In this document: positions 37,917-47,606 of the stretch, piece after piece
How positions within the stretch are numbered: the first letter of the stretch is position 1
How the letters are laid out: each line of letters opens with the position of its first letter
Notes under the pieces: model-generated
Seen by the model: the letters and a program-made list of their open reading frames with translations, nothing else
Databases searched by the model: none
What the model was told of the DNA's origin: nothing
Assembly (NCBI RefSeq): GCF_000018045.1
Contig: NC_009792.1
Span: 3,224,001 to 3,288,000, forward strand
Source: Citrobacter koseri ATCC BAA-895
GTDB taxonomy: Bacteria; Pseudomonadota; Gammaproteobacteria; Enterobacterales; Enterobacteriaceae
Direction of reading: 5' to 3'
DNA length: 64,000 nucleotides
Program-made: the position numbers and the translations under genes

Positions 37917-38214
37917 ACGTATCTATTACGTTATCTGCGTACAGTTTAAAGAATGGATACTGAGATTTAAACCTCAAAAATTGTGAGAGTTTACTTGCCG
38001 CAAGATTATGCGCGTGCATAATCTCATTGTTAGACGAATGTTTATGCAACCAGAGCCTTCAGATTGCCACCTTCCCGGTGAGGCTCGCCTTTTCGTCCGC
38101 TCCGTATCATCTTCGCGGACAGCGCTTAGCGCCTGATACATCCTCTACCCCACCATGCAGGGAATCCCTCCCTGCCGGGCGGTGTTTCTCTGCTTTCATC
38201 ACTGGAGAAACACT

Positions 38215-38508
38215 ATGCCTACTTCATCTTGCCCTGAAGCAAAATCCTTATCGCTGTCTGTCTCAACTGAGGCCTGGGAAAAGGTAGTCAGTTTTCCACT
38301 CGATCCCTCTCAGGAAGACGACCGTCTCGAAAACCTGATTGTCGCCACCATGCTGACATTCAAAAGCGCAGGCCCGGACCGTAAGAGTATTAATTTCGGT
38401 CTGTACTGTTTGCCCGCTGACGGCTGCAGCAACGTACCGCTGATGACGCCACTACGCTTAACGCTTGAAGATAACCATCTGCTGGTTACTGCCCTTCATA
38501 CCTGCTGA
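38215..38508 (+). CDS. Small ICE hypothetical protein
   Basis: A 97-residue protein starting at ATG 38215 after CTGGAGAAA. Residues 13-35 read LSVSTEAWEKVVSFPLDPSQEDD and the rest is a compact beta-rich pattern (GLYCLPADG, LTLEDNHLLVTALHTC). No known fold recognised. It resembles the short accessory genes that precede the antirestriction-type gene in SPI-7-like elements. It is intact. Confidence 0.6.
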   Translation: MPTSSCPEAKSLSLSVSTEAWEKVVSFPLDPSQEDDRLENLIVATMLTFKSAGPDRKSINFGLYCLPADGCSNVPLMTPLRLTLEDNHLLVTALHTC

Positions 38509-38593
38509 TTGCCTCAGCATACTTCACTCCCCGTGCCGGGCGACTCCCGACCGGGAGCGCTGTACCCGGCTTCTTTATCATGAGGTTACGCTT

Positions 38594-39533
38594 ATGAACA
38601 GAAGCAACGATCTTTACCAGAAAGTCACCGATGAAATTATCGCCGCGCTGGAGAAAGGCGTGATCCCCTGGGTTCGCCCGTGGCGGGAAGGGGAACCGGT
38701 GGTGCCGATGAATGCCTTATCCGGGCGGTTTTATCATGGCATCAACATTCCTCTGCTCTGGAACAGCGCTGAGCGACAGGGATATGAAAGCGATCGCTGG
38801 CTGACCTTCACTCAGATTCGCAATACGGGCGGTAACGTTCGTAAAGGTGAAAAATCTACACTGGCCGTGTTCTATCTGCCCCAACAGCGTGAGGTTGTTG
38901 ACAGCAACGGGAACGCGGTTTTTGATGCTGACGGCAACCCCAAAGTGACGTCTTACGCCGTGGTACGCGAGTTCCGGCTGTTCAACATTCAGCAATGTGA
39001 AGGACTGCCGGAGGCGTTTTCACAGCCTGTTGTGATGGTCGATGACCCCATCGCCTCCGCTGAACAGGTTGCCCGACAAAGCGCGGTGACGATCACTCAC
39101 CGGCGCCAGAACCGGGCGTATTACTCGCCGGCGCCAGAACCGGGCGTATTACTCGCCGGGGCGCGACTGCATCATCATGCCGCATCCTGAGCAGTTCGCT
39201 TCACGTGAGGATTATTACGGCACGCTACTGCATGAACTGACGCACGCTACCGGACACGCTTCGCGGCTGAGTCGGGACGGCATCACTGCCGGAAACCATA
39301 CCTTTGGCGATCCGACGTACAGTTTTGAGGAACTCGTCGCCGAAATGGGATCTGCATTTCTCTGCGCCCATGTCGGCATTCAGGCGAAACTACAGCATGA
39401 CAGCTACATCGCATCGTGGCTCAAGGTGTTACAGCAGGACAAAAAAGCGATTTTCCGCGCCAGCGGGTTAGCGCGTAATGCCTGCGAGTATCTGCTTGAA
39501 CGGGCGCAGCAGCCGTTAGCGCTGAGCGCATGA
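38594..39533 (+). pseudogene. ArdC-like zincin metallopeptidase, broken by a 28-bp tandem duplication
   Basis: The N-terminal ssDNA-binding domain (DLYQKVTDEIIAALEKGVIPWVRPW) and the C-terminal zinc metallopeptidase motif HELTHATGH are in different frames. The shift is caused by a perfect 28-bp tandem copy at 39101-39156, which is not a multiple of three. Removing one copy restores HRRQNRAYYSPGRDCIIMPHPE and one reading frame of about 300 residues. ArdC-type proteins protect incoming DNA from restriction. The duplicated gene gives a truncated first half and a separate ORF (39177-39533) with the metal site but no DNA-binding domain. Confidence 0.85.
39101..39156. repeat. 28-bp perfect tandem duplication inside the ArdC-like gene
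   Basis: Two identical 28-bp copies, 39101-39128 and 39129-39156, each beginning CGGCGCCAGA and ending TTACTCGC. The length shifts the frame by one base. Confidence 0.95.
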
Positions 39534-39712
39534 CCTTCATATCAACGGCGGAGCATCCCTGCTCTGCCGTTTTTCTCCATTCCAATAAATTTGCGCAGCC
39601 CAATAAACAATTTCGCCCCAAATCTGACGGCACCAAAAGGCAAAATCCAAAGGGTGAAGGGGAAGAGAGTGAAGGGGTAACGGGCTTACCCGAAAAAGGG
39701 GAAAGGGCCATT

Positions 39713-41317
39713 ATGCGGATATGGCTGACGCGCAAAAAGCAAAACACCACACCATCCACTGGCGAACCAGACGTCGCGGAGGGATGGCTGCATCCTGAAT
39801 CCGCGCAAACGCTACTGGCTGAAACTACCCGCCAACAGTTGATCCAGTTTATTCGGCAGAGCACCGCCCTTCCCGCCTCACTGTTTGAACGCTTCTGGCT
39901 GATACCAATCCACCGCTTCGCAGAACTGGCGCAGTCGTTTCCGGCCTCGGAAAACCACCATCACGCCCACGCGGGCGGTCTGCTCGATCACAGCCTTGAA
40001 GCCGCCTGCTATGCCGCACGGCTGCGGCAGAGTTATCTTTTTCCACCTGATGCAGCGCCGGAAGATCAGGCCGCGCAGTCCGAACGCTGGACGACGGTTA
40101 TCATCTGTGCCGCGCTGCTACACGATCTGGGTAAACTTGTCACGGATGTTGAGGTGGAGGACGCCAGCGGGCAACGCTGGTTTCCGTGGCATGGTCCACT
40201 GACCCAGCCTTATCGGTTCCGCTATCTGCCGCAACGTGATTACCTGCGCCATCCGGCTGCGGCAGCCCTTCTGCTCACCCAACTGCTCCCACCGGAAAGT
40301 CTCGACTGGCTCGCCGCCGATGCTGCTGCCTTGTCCACCCTGCTGCACTGCCTGAACGGACAGTATCAGTATGCCGGGCTGGCGGGTGAACTGGTGCAGA
40401 AAGCCGACCGGGCGTCGGTGGCGTTTAATCTCGGCGGCGATCCGGTCAAGGCCATCCATCGTCCGCAAACCTCGCTGCCACAGCAAATTATCACTGCCTT
40501 ACGCGACCTGCTGGCAAATGAGTTTCGGCTCAACAACCCAAACGGCGGTTCTGATGGCTGGCTGAAGAAGCGCTGTGGCTGGTCAGTAAGAACGCTGCCG
40601 ATGCTGTCCGTGGTTGGTTGCTGCGCCAGGGTATTGACGCCGTACCGCAGCATAACGTGCGGCTGTTCGATGATATGCAAGCACACCAGTTGCTCATTCC
40701 CTGTGAGGATAAAGCCATCTGGCATTGCCGGATTGAGGCCAGCGGCGGCTGGAGCAGTGAACTCACGCTGTTACGCTTTTCCCCTTTGCTAATTTGGGAA
40801 GATCCGCAACAGCGGCCCGCAGCCTTCATTGGAACCGTCACACCGATAACGGGAGTCCGAAGCGGAGATTGCAACGAACACCGAAGTAGAACAACCATCC
40901 CCTCTACCCGAACAGGACGATACCCCGCTATCAGGCGAAGCATTCTGGCAGTGGCTGGTGCGTAACGTTCAGGCTCAACATCTGGAAGTCAATGAACCTA
41001 ACGCCCGGATCCATACCGTCGCCGGATCGGTGTTTCTGGTGACACCTGGTATTTTCAAACTCTGGTTGAGCGCCTGCGGTCAGAATGTCCCTGAAGAATA
41101 CTGGCGGGAGGTACAGAAGAAGTTCCAGAATCTGAATCTTCACCGAAAACAAAAAAACGGCCTCAACATCTGGCACTGCGCCGTTGTCGGCCCACGCCGT
41201 TGTTCACGTCTGAAGGGATATCTGCTTGACGATCCCACGCCGCTTTTTGGAGATGACGTTCCCTTTAATAACCCTCATCTCTTGCTCAGTGAAGGAGAAG
41301 ACACCCATGACCTTTGA
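39713..41317 (+). pseudogene. MobH/TraI-type ICE relaxase with two frameshifts
   Basis: The relaxase starts at ATG 39713 (MRIWLTRKKQ). It has the HD-like MobH motif: HHHAHAGGLLDHSLEAACYA and CAALLHDLGKL, the metal-binding nuclease site that nicks oriT. The first frame ends at about 40560; the second resumes as AEEALWLVSKNAADAVRGWLL, so one G was lost from GGG near 40560. A second shift near 40847-40853 moves to a frame reading ESEAEIATNTEVEQP, then the conserved C-terminal VRNVQAQHLEVNEPNARIH domain to 41317. Three segments, two frameshifts: the relaxase is dead. Confidence 0.85.
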
Positions 41318-42234
41318 ACAGCTCCTGGAAGAGTATTTTTTTTGCCCGTCTGTTGCGCCCTGAAACCCAGAGCTGCTATTGCACGGCGGTAAATCAGTTT
41401 ACCCACTGGCGCAACGTACTGCCCGCCGAAGTCACACCGCATATGGTGCTGGAGTGGCGTCATTACCTGTTAAATGTGCGATGTATCAAGCCGGTGAGCT
41501 GGAACCACTATATGCGCCATATGCGAGCCTTGTATAACTTCGCGATTGAACAGGGATTACTGGAACAGTTCATCAATCCATTCCAGAAAACATCACTGCG
41601 GGAATCTCGTAAGAAAAAGAAAACCCTGACCCACGAGCAAATCCTCGCATCCCGTAAAGTGCTGAACCAATATATCGAACGGGAGAAAATGCAGCGTGGC
41701 TATCGTTCGCCTTTATATCCGGCATGGTGTTGGCTGACCGTGGTTGAAACCTTCAACTACACCGCGATCCGGCTGAATCAGCTTATCCATCTGCGCATTA
41801 AGGATGTCGATCTGGTCCATGACACGCTGTTTATTCAGAGCGAAAGCAGCAAAAGCCATGATGAACACATTGTTCCCATCGCCTCCCGGCTGCGGCCCTA
41901 GCTGGAGCATCTGCTTGAAGAAGCTAAAACGAGAGGAATGCGGGCTGACGATCAGTTGTTCAACATCAACCGCTTCAGTCGGCGAACGCTACGGCAGGGC
42001 AAAGCAATGACGGAAAACCAGGTCAGTTATTTCTTTTCCAAACTCAGCAATGCCTGCCACAGCCGTTTTTCATCGCACCGCTACCGCCATACCGTTGCCA
42101 CAGAATTGATGCAGAAACCGGAGCAAAATCTGTATGTCACGCAGAAACTACTCGACCACCGCGATATTAAGGTGACGCTCAGCTATATTGAACACAATGT
42201 CGAGATGCTCAGAAGTTGCGTGGAGAGAGATTGA
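41307..42234 (+). pseudogene. ICE tyrosine recombinase, frameshift in a T-run plus amber codon
   Basis: Starts at ATG 41307 (MTFEQLLEEYFF). Eight Ts at 41336-41343, where seven would keep the frame, shift it after 12 codons; the continuing frame reads ARLLRPETQSCYCTAVNQF. A TAG at 41899-41901 then interrupts before LEHLLEEAKTRG. Both halves hold the catalytic set: IRLNQLIHLRIKDVD (Arg), HRYRHTVATELM (His-x-x-Arg) and LDHRDIKVTLSYIEHN (His and Tyr). The gene overlaps the relaxase by 11 bp. Restoring one T and one sense codon gives about 308 residues. Confidence 0.85.
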
Positions 42235-42383
42235 CAAAACAGGGAGTGAGTGAAAAGATCCGGCCCGAGGCGTTATAAACAAAAAAAGCCGGAGATGCGG
42301 CCATTTTGTAGTTGCCGTCAACGTCCAGCTTCATTGTACAACGTACTGATTGTTGTAGATTTTCCGATTACCATTATCGTTTT

Positions 42384-42406
42384 TGGTGCGAAGGCCGGAC
42401 TCGAAC
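42384..42406 (-). other. Probable attachment site: leuX-like tRNA 3' end fragment
   Basis: The minus strand reads GTTCGAGTCCGGCC, TTCG, CACCA: a T-arm half, acceptor strand and CCA end. It resembles the 3' end of tRNA-Leu(CAA) gene leuX with one base missing. It starts 149 bp after the ICE integrase gene, where an att site is expected. No matching copy was found at the left side. Confidence 0.5.
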
Positions 42407-42987
42407 ATCGCAACTATCCTTATGATCATAAGAGATTAAAAATTTTCACATTGGACATGATACCAACATTGATACCATCAGTCCCTATTGGTGATAATCG
42501 AACAGACTATATTAGTCATTTCGAATTGGTAGTGTAAAATCGCTTCCGATCATAGTCAATGTACTTGAAAAATAGTGTAGATAGAAGAGTATAAAAAGCC
42601 AAATAATATAATCGATGAGCAAAAAATCATTAAACCCTAAATAATCTAATCAATAAAACCATTTACATTTTGTGGGAAACTTTATCTCCTCACTTATTTA
42701 ATAGCAATAAAAGTATTGTTTTACAAAGCATTTAAACTCTCAAAAGTTCCATTCAAGTTGCCTAAAATATCTTTATTTCTGTAAAACAAAACCCCAAATA
42801 TTATATATTTATACACAGCAATTATGCCTAATACTAAGTTTAAATTTAATCTCAAATAAAAATTCAAAGCCTTCTGATGTCTCTACAATAGATTTCGGAA
42901 ATGCGTAGTATTTAAATAACCACATTGCTATTTATGGTTATTTAAATATATATATTTAGATATGTGAAAAAAATTGCATGTAAAAAA
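42407..42987. other. Non-coding AT-rich junction between ICE and qat operon
   Basis: The stretch holds only short, unsupported ORFs and long AT runs. I see no RNA gene or further tRNA fragment. Confidence 0.6.
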
Positions 42988-43713
42988 TCATAACTGAAGG
43001 ATATTCCTGAAGTTTTCTTCGATTTTATATTCTACATACTCTGAGCTACATCCCCATATTTTCGAAATCCCCTCAATAGCTATATCTACATCCCAAGGGA
43101 ATAGCCGTTTACTAGCATATTTTGCGAATGGCCCATCAGTTTCAGTTAATAATCTATCTTTAGGTATCAATTGTAATATCCGTCGTCCTTTAATAGAGTT
43201 TAACATCGCCGGGCCAACAGAGAACCATGCACCAATATCAATAGCGCTCCTTAATTCAGATTCTGAACCCGTAAACCAATGAAATACAGGAATACCATCA
43301 ATTCCTTTAAGTTGTTCAACAACCTCTTCAGCACAACCCCTTGAATGTATTGACATAATCCTGCCACCTTGGTTATGTACCTTTTTAAGTATATGTTTAA
43401 ATACTTTAAGCTGTACTTCCGAATGCTCTTTATAATCTTTCCCACCATCAAGTCCGATTTCTCCAACATATTTAGCTTGTGGGAGTAAAATATCGAAAAT
43501 ATCTAACTCATGGTGTCTTAGATGGGCTAGTTCAGGATGAAGACCTAATGCCGTTCTGATTCTACTGTTATTAGCAGACAGTCGATGAGTGCCAATATAG
43601 GCATTAGGTGTAGTTGTAATAGAAAGGACATAAAGTCCTTTCTCTGTACACTTTTGGATAATATCACTTGGATCTTTATAAAGATCCAAATGACAGTGCA
43701 TATCAAGCTTCAA
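42988..43713 (-). CDS. qatD: QatD, TatD-like DNase of the Qat anti-phage system
   Basis: A 241-residue TatD-family metal-dependent hydrolase. His6 and His8 (DMHCHLD) and the C-terminal TETDGPFA motif give the metal site; VGEIGLDGG and HSRG are the middle motifs. It is the last gene of qatABCD and its start overlaps qatC by 4 bp. In this system the TatD protein is the likely nuclease effector acting with the QueC-like protein. A free-standing tatD is excluded by the operon context. Confidence 0.93.
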   Translation of the reverse strand: MKLDMHCHLDLYKDPSDIIQKCTEKGLYVLSITTTPNAYIGTHRLSANNSRIRTALGLHPELAHLRHHELDIFDILLPQAKYVGEIGLDGGKDYKEHSEVQLKVFKHILKKVHNQGGRIMSIHSRGCAEEVVEQLKGIDGIPVFHWFTGSESELRSAIDIGAWFSVGPAMLNSIKGRRILQLIPKDRLLTETDGPFAKYASKRLFPWDVDIAIEGISKIWGCSSEYVEYKIEENFRNILQL

Positions 43714-45050
43714 ATCACCTTTTCCTTTTTCAAGAAATCTTCAACTTCAAGTAAGCCATCTGAGAACACTTGTTCATACTTATCAAGATCCTCAAATTTA
43801 AGCTTTCCCGACTTTAATACCCATGATTTCAAATTTATTTTTTTAGATTTATCTAAGGCTACTGATACCGCGATAACATCATCACGACCATCTTGTTTGT
43901 GTTTAACAAAATCACGTAGGGTTGGATATGAGGCATGATGATAACTTATAGATTCTTTTAGAGTACCTTTCATTAAAGCTGCTCTTCTAATCATACATGG
44001 AACACAATATCCACACTGTTGATTTTTTCTTTTCCAATGACTACATGAAACGGTTAGATCCACAATTTCAGAAAGCATCTTAGAATCTTTACAATTACTC
44101 ACCATTTGACCCTTGGTCATGAATTGATAAGGGTTAATCAATCTTACACCGAAGCCAAGATTATTAAAAAGTTCTTGAATCATTCCAATGAAATACGGAT
44201 GTGTTGTCCGGGTACTAAGCGAGCCAACTCTCCGATGCGTTAATGGTGCATTCAAAGAGATAAAACCATTTTCAGGAACAAATATTGATAGATCTTTATG
44301 ATTATTAATCTGTTTTACCGCATATGCACCTACAAGTGCAAACGCTAAGAAGTTTAAACTTCGCGTTCTCATAGTAATGTCTCTTGTCATCCCCCTGCCA
44401 ATAGGGTTGGCACTTGAACGAAGTCTTGAAAAGGTGCCCTTCTCACGAATTTTATGGGCTATTTGATCTTGTTTAGTTTTATCCCCTTTATACGAATGGC
44501 TGATTAGCAAAGGTTTTCTTCCCGAAGATAAAAAATCTATAACACCTATAGCACTGTCAAGACCTCCAGAAAATAATGACACACAATCTAACCCCTCTAA
44601 ATTAATCAATTTTCGCCCATTAACAGCTTTGAATGGTTGCGGTGGCTTAGGACCATCACCTTTAAAATTGAAATTCCATACATCACCACTCAAAAATTGT
44701 AAAGCTTTTTCTAAAAGTGGTTTGTTTTTTTCCCAAATTACTGGGTTATTTAATGAAACAAATAGATTTATATTTCTTGTCCAGCCATCAAAACAATTAT
44801 CTCTTATAATAAATGTATCGGCAGCAGTTACTGCAAGAGAGATAGTTAAAAAGTCCATAACTTCATCTGATATACTTACTCCCAGTCTTTTTATAGCATC
44901 AAATATTGGCTTACCTATAGTTGCAATATCATCTCTAGGCTTAATGCCATTTTTAATAACTACACCATCACGCGAATAAATCTGCACAGAAACAGTTTTT
45001 TCGTCTGCCAATGGTAATTTTGCATGATCATATTCAACATAAATATTCAT
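43710..45050 (-). CDS. qatC: QatC, QueC-like PP-loop protein of the Qat system
   Basis: A 446-residue protein whose residues 161-166 are SGGLDS, the PP-loop ATP-pyrophosphatase site of QueC. A zinc-binding cysteine set CSHWKRKNQQCGYCVPC lies about residues 338-354. The N-terminal 150 residues are an extension not present in housekeeping QueC. In Qat systems it is thought to modify a substrate with a QueC-like reaction. It joins qatB by a 1-bp overlap. Confidence 0.93.
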   Translation of the reverse strand: MNIYVEYDHAKLPLADEKTVSVQIYSRDGVVIKNGIKPRDDIATIGKPIFDAIKRLGVSISDEVMDFLTISLAVTAADTFIIRDNCFDGWTRNINLFVSLNNPVIWEKNKPLLEKALQFLSGDVWNFNFKGDGPKPPQPFKAVNGRKLINLEGLDCVSLFSGGLDSAIGVIDFLSSGRKPLLISHSYKGDKTKQDQIAHKIREKGTFSRLRSSANPIGRGMTRDITMRTRSLNFLAFALVGAYAVKQINNHKDLSIFVPENGFISLNAPLTHRRVGSLSTRTTHPYFIGMIQELFNNLGFGVRLINPYQFMTKGQMVSNCKDSKMLSEIVDLTVSCSHWKRKNQQCGYCVPCMIRRAALMKGTLKESISYHHASYPTLRDFVKHKQDGRDDVIAVSVALDKSKKINLKSWVLKSGKLKFEDLDKYEQVFSDGLLEVEDFLKKEKVI

Positions 45051-45793
45051 TATTCATATCCTTTCCATTCATTCCAAACTTCTGTGATAACATCCTTTTG
45101 GATAATTATAAAATCAGCTTTTGAAAAAGATCTTATATTTTTACTTAATTTTGGTTCCATGATATTGTCTACAGTCGCACTAATCAACTCATGCAAAGAA
45201 TTTTCAGCCACCTGTAATTCTTTTGCATTTTGAGCATTATTCCATGCTTTACCGGCATCCATAGTAATCTGCAAAAAAATACTGTCAGTCAAATAACAAA
45301 TCATTGTCTCAATAATCACATCGTCTGTTATATCGGATGGGTCAAAGGTGGATTTACCGTTCAATGCTTCAACTAACGCATCATTCATGGCGGTTTGTAT
45401 TTTGTCTGCATCTTCACTACCATCAGACAATGAATGTGATATTTTAGCAATCACATCTTCGCAGGGTAGTCCTTTAAGACTGTCAAGATCTACCAGTGGC
45501 TTCATACCAGAATCATTGGTAATACCTTCATTCAATAATTCAAATAACCCCCCACCAGCGCCTATAATATTTCCTAAACGAGCATTAGCTGATTCAGAAC
45601 CGCCCGTTACTTGTCTTGCATAACGAGACAAAGCCCCTTTCAATGCGACGGAATCTCTATTACGAGCAAATCTACCAAATAAAGTTCTAAATCCACTTAG
45701 GTTTTGGTTTGTCCCATTTTTTGTTTGATCAGCCCAAGGTGGTACGAGTTCGTTTCCATTTTTAGGACCTTTACTTGACTGAGATGTACCCAT
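45050..45793 (-). CDS. qatB: QatB, Qat system protein of unknown chemistry
   Basis: A 247-residue protein with a low-complexity N-terminus (SQSSKGPKNGNELVPPWADQ) and GGSESANARLGNIIGAGGGLF, the segment expected of QatB. The position between the KAP ATPase and the QueC-like gene fixes its identity. QatB is the probable substrate of QatC in this system; that is recall of the published gene set, not sequence proof. Confidence 0.88.
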   Translation of the reverse strand: MGTSQSSKGPKNGNELVPPWADQTKNGTNQNLSGFRTLFGRFARNRDSVALKGALSRYARQVTGGSESANARLGNIIGAGGGLFELLNEGITNDSGMKPLVDLDSLKGLPCEDVIAKISHSLSDGSEDADKIQTAMNDALVEALNGKSTFDPSDITDDVIIETMICYLTDSIFLQITMDAGKAWNNAQNAKELQVAENSLHELISATVDNIMEPKLSKNIRSFSKADFIIIQKDVITEVWNEWKGYE

Positions 45794-45804
45794 TTCTGCC
45801 CCCT

Positions 45805-47580
45805 TTATTTATTCCATGTTTTGTCTTTTATAAGCATATTCATCCAATGAGGTTGTTCATTGATACCAGCGATGAATCTTTTAAGTATTTTAGCTGCATC
45901 TATATTATTGTCAGCGATTAATATGGCTCCAGCAAAACCATCTGGCTGGCTGCTCCATTCTGTTATATTTCTAAGATGTTCAATTATCCCTTCCATTACC
46001 GGAATGAATTCTTCATTAGAAATATCTTTCAAAGCTCTCGAAGCCGCTTGTGAACTTTTTCTTTTGGTTGCTACCAAAATATTCAATGCCTCCCTTGCTT
46101 TTGGCGAAAGACCAAGAACATAATGTCCCGCAGGCATAGTCTCACGAGAAAGATATACGGCCGCACGTAAATCCTTATCACTTAACTTTGGTTCAAGCTC
46201 AAGCCATTTAAGAATAAAATCACTTGTTGTATCATCTTTCTTCCATACCGAAGGCACTGAATCAGGAAGTTCATCTAATTTTTTACTTTCTAATTCACTA
46301 ATTATCTTTTTGAAATTTTTATTTGTATCGATCATGGAATAGAGTGCATTTGCGGCTTCCTCGCCAGCACAACGTTCAAATATAACAAGTTTTGTTATAA
46401 CATTTTCATCAAGCGAAATCTTTCTTCTCTTAGCAATATTTGATCTCATCTTAACTATGTTGAGTAATCTTTTTACAATACGTGGATTTCCATGGATTAT
46501 AGGAGATGTTGCGAAAATAGGTGCGATTCGATCAACTTGATCAAAAGCAATAGCTAACTCTATGTTTCCTTCACATTTTAGAACCTTAAGAGCATCTTCT
46601 TTCTTCATCGGATCTTCATGCCATGACTCTTGTAAAGATTTCTCTAAAGCCAGTCGTAGATCTTCAATTAAATCTTCCTCTATTCCTGCATTTACTGCAT
46701 GGAGTAAAAAAAGATATGATCTAATCTCCAGAAGACCTGTTCTCGGCACTCTTATAGGTACCTGAATAAGTTTATCCAAATAATCAATATGGTGTCTTGC
46801 AGATGTACCTTTAAAGTATTCAGAAACCGAAGTTCGTATCATATCTTCATCAGCAGCAATCACGAAAGCTGTTTTTGGAAGGAATAAAAATAGCCTTATA
46901 GCTTCAAGAGTTTGAATGGCATTTTGAGGTAAACAGCGGTCTAAATTGTCTATAAATACAATCAGATTTTTATTTAAGTCTTTAAGTATACTACTATATT
47001 CTTCTCTAAATAAATTTATTTGCTGGGGAGGAGTAGCTATCTCCTTTTCTCTAATTAATCCAATCTTAGCTATTTCCTTACCTGAATCAATGGACTCTTT
47101 ATAATTACCTTCATTGATGCCATTATTAAAGACATCTTTAATTGCGTTTAATCCCCGTGAAACTATCCCACCAGTTGGAATCCCATGTGCCAGTGCAATG
47201 CCTTCAATTGTTAGCCCTAAAGCTCTGACCTTATCTACGCGATTAAAGAGATTGAATGTCCTTTTAACAATATTTTCATCACCTTGAGCTGCTTCATTCA
47301 ATTTTATTGCAATTACTTCTAATAAAGCAGCTCTAGCATCATCATAACCCTGATAAAGCCAAGCATCAAAGTTTACTACTAAAATATCTTCACCATCTTC
47401 TTCACTGATCTGTTTTTCTATTATTTTTAATAATGATGACTTGCCTGCCCCCCAGTTTCCAAAGATCCCAATAGACACCGGAAGCATATTATTTGACTTT
47501 AAAATATCCACAGCCAAACTTGAGACTTCTCCAAAGTTCAAATAGTCTACACTTGATTCAACATCAGACCACATACCCAT
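45805..47580 (-). CDS. qatA: QatA, KAP-family P-loop ATPase of the Qat system
   Basis: A 591-residue KAP NTPase with Walker A GNWGAGKSS at 41-49 and Walker B VFIDNLDRCLP near 200. A region around residues 115-190 separates the two, as typical for KAP proteins that often have membrane-inserted loops; here the insertion is only mildly hydrophobic. It is the first gene of qatABCD and probably the sensor or regulatory ATPase. It starts 26 bp after hxsA on the same strand, so the hxs and qat genes could be co-transcribed. Confidence 0.93.
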   Translation of the reverse strand: MGMWSDVESSVDYLNFGEVSSLAVDILKSNNMLPVSIGIFGNWGAGKSSLLKIIEKQISEEDGEDILVVNFDAWLYQGYDDARAALLEVIAIKLNEAAQGDENIVKRTFNLFNRVDKVRALGLTIEGIALAHGIPTGGIVSRGLNAIKDVFNNGINEGNYKESIDSGKEIAKIGLIREKEIATPPQQINLFREEYSSILKDLNKNLIVFIDNLDRCLPQNAIQTLEAIRLFLFLPKTAFVIAADEDMIRTSVSEYFKGTSARHHIDYLDKLIQVPIRVPRTGLLEIRSYLFLLHAVNAGIEEDLIEDLRLALEKSLQESWHEDPMKKEDALKVLKCEGNIELAIAFDQVDRIAPIFATSPIIHGNPRIVKRLLNIVKMRSNIAKRRKISLDENVITKLVIFERCAGEEAANALYSMIDTNKNFKKIISELESKKLDELPDSVPSVWKKDDTTSDFILKWLELEPKLSDKDLRAAVYLSRETMPAGHYVLGLSPKAREALNILVATKRKSSQAASRALKDISNEEFIPVMEGIIEHLRNITEWSSQPDGFAGAILIADNNIDAAKILKRFIAGINEQPHWMNMLIKDKTWNK

Positions 47581-47606
47581 TCCTTTTTAAACTTAAAATG
47601 CACTTA

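Larger units (their letters stand above)
17306..42406 (+). mobile_element. Degenerate SPI-7/PFGI-1-type integrative conjugative element
   Basis: Backbone genes in family order are recognisable (alpA, parB, traC ATPase, TIGR03756, TIGR03755, traG, ardC-like, MobH relaxase, integrase). Most are broken and several modules (parA, topoisomerase, coupling protein, pilus genes) are missing. Cargo is inserted between traC and TIGR03756 and between traG and the small gene at 38215. A tRNA-like 3' fragment at 42384-42406 probably marks the right end. The left boundary is not defined by the sequence; 17306 is the first backbone-like gene. Confidence 0.75.

Noticed and set aside
42250..42537. 95-codon ORF after the ICE integrase
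   Set aside because: No ribosome site, atypical composition, and it runs over the tRNA-like fragment.
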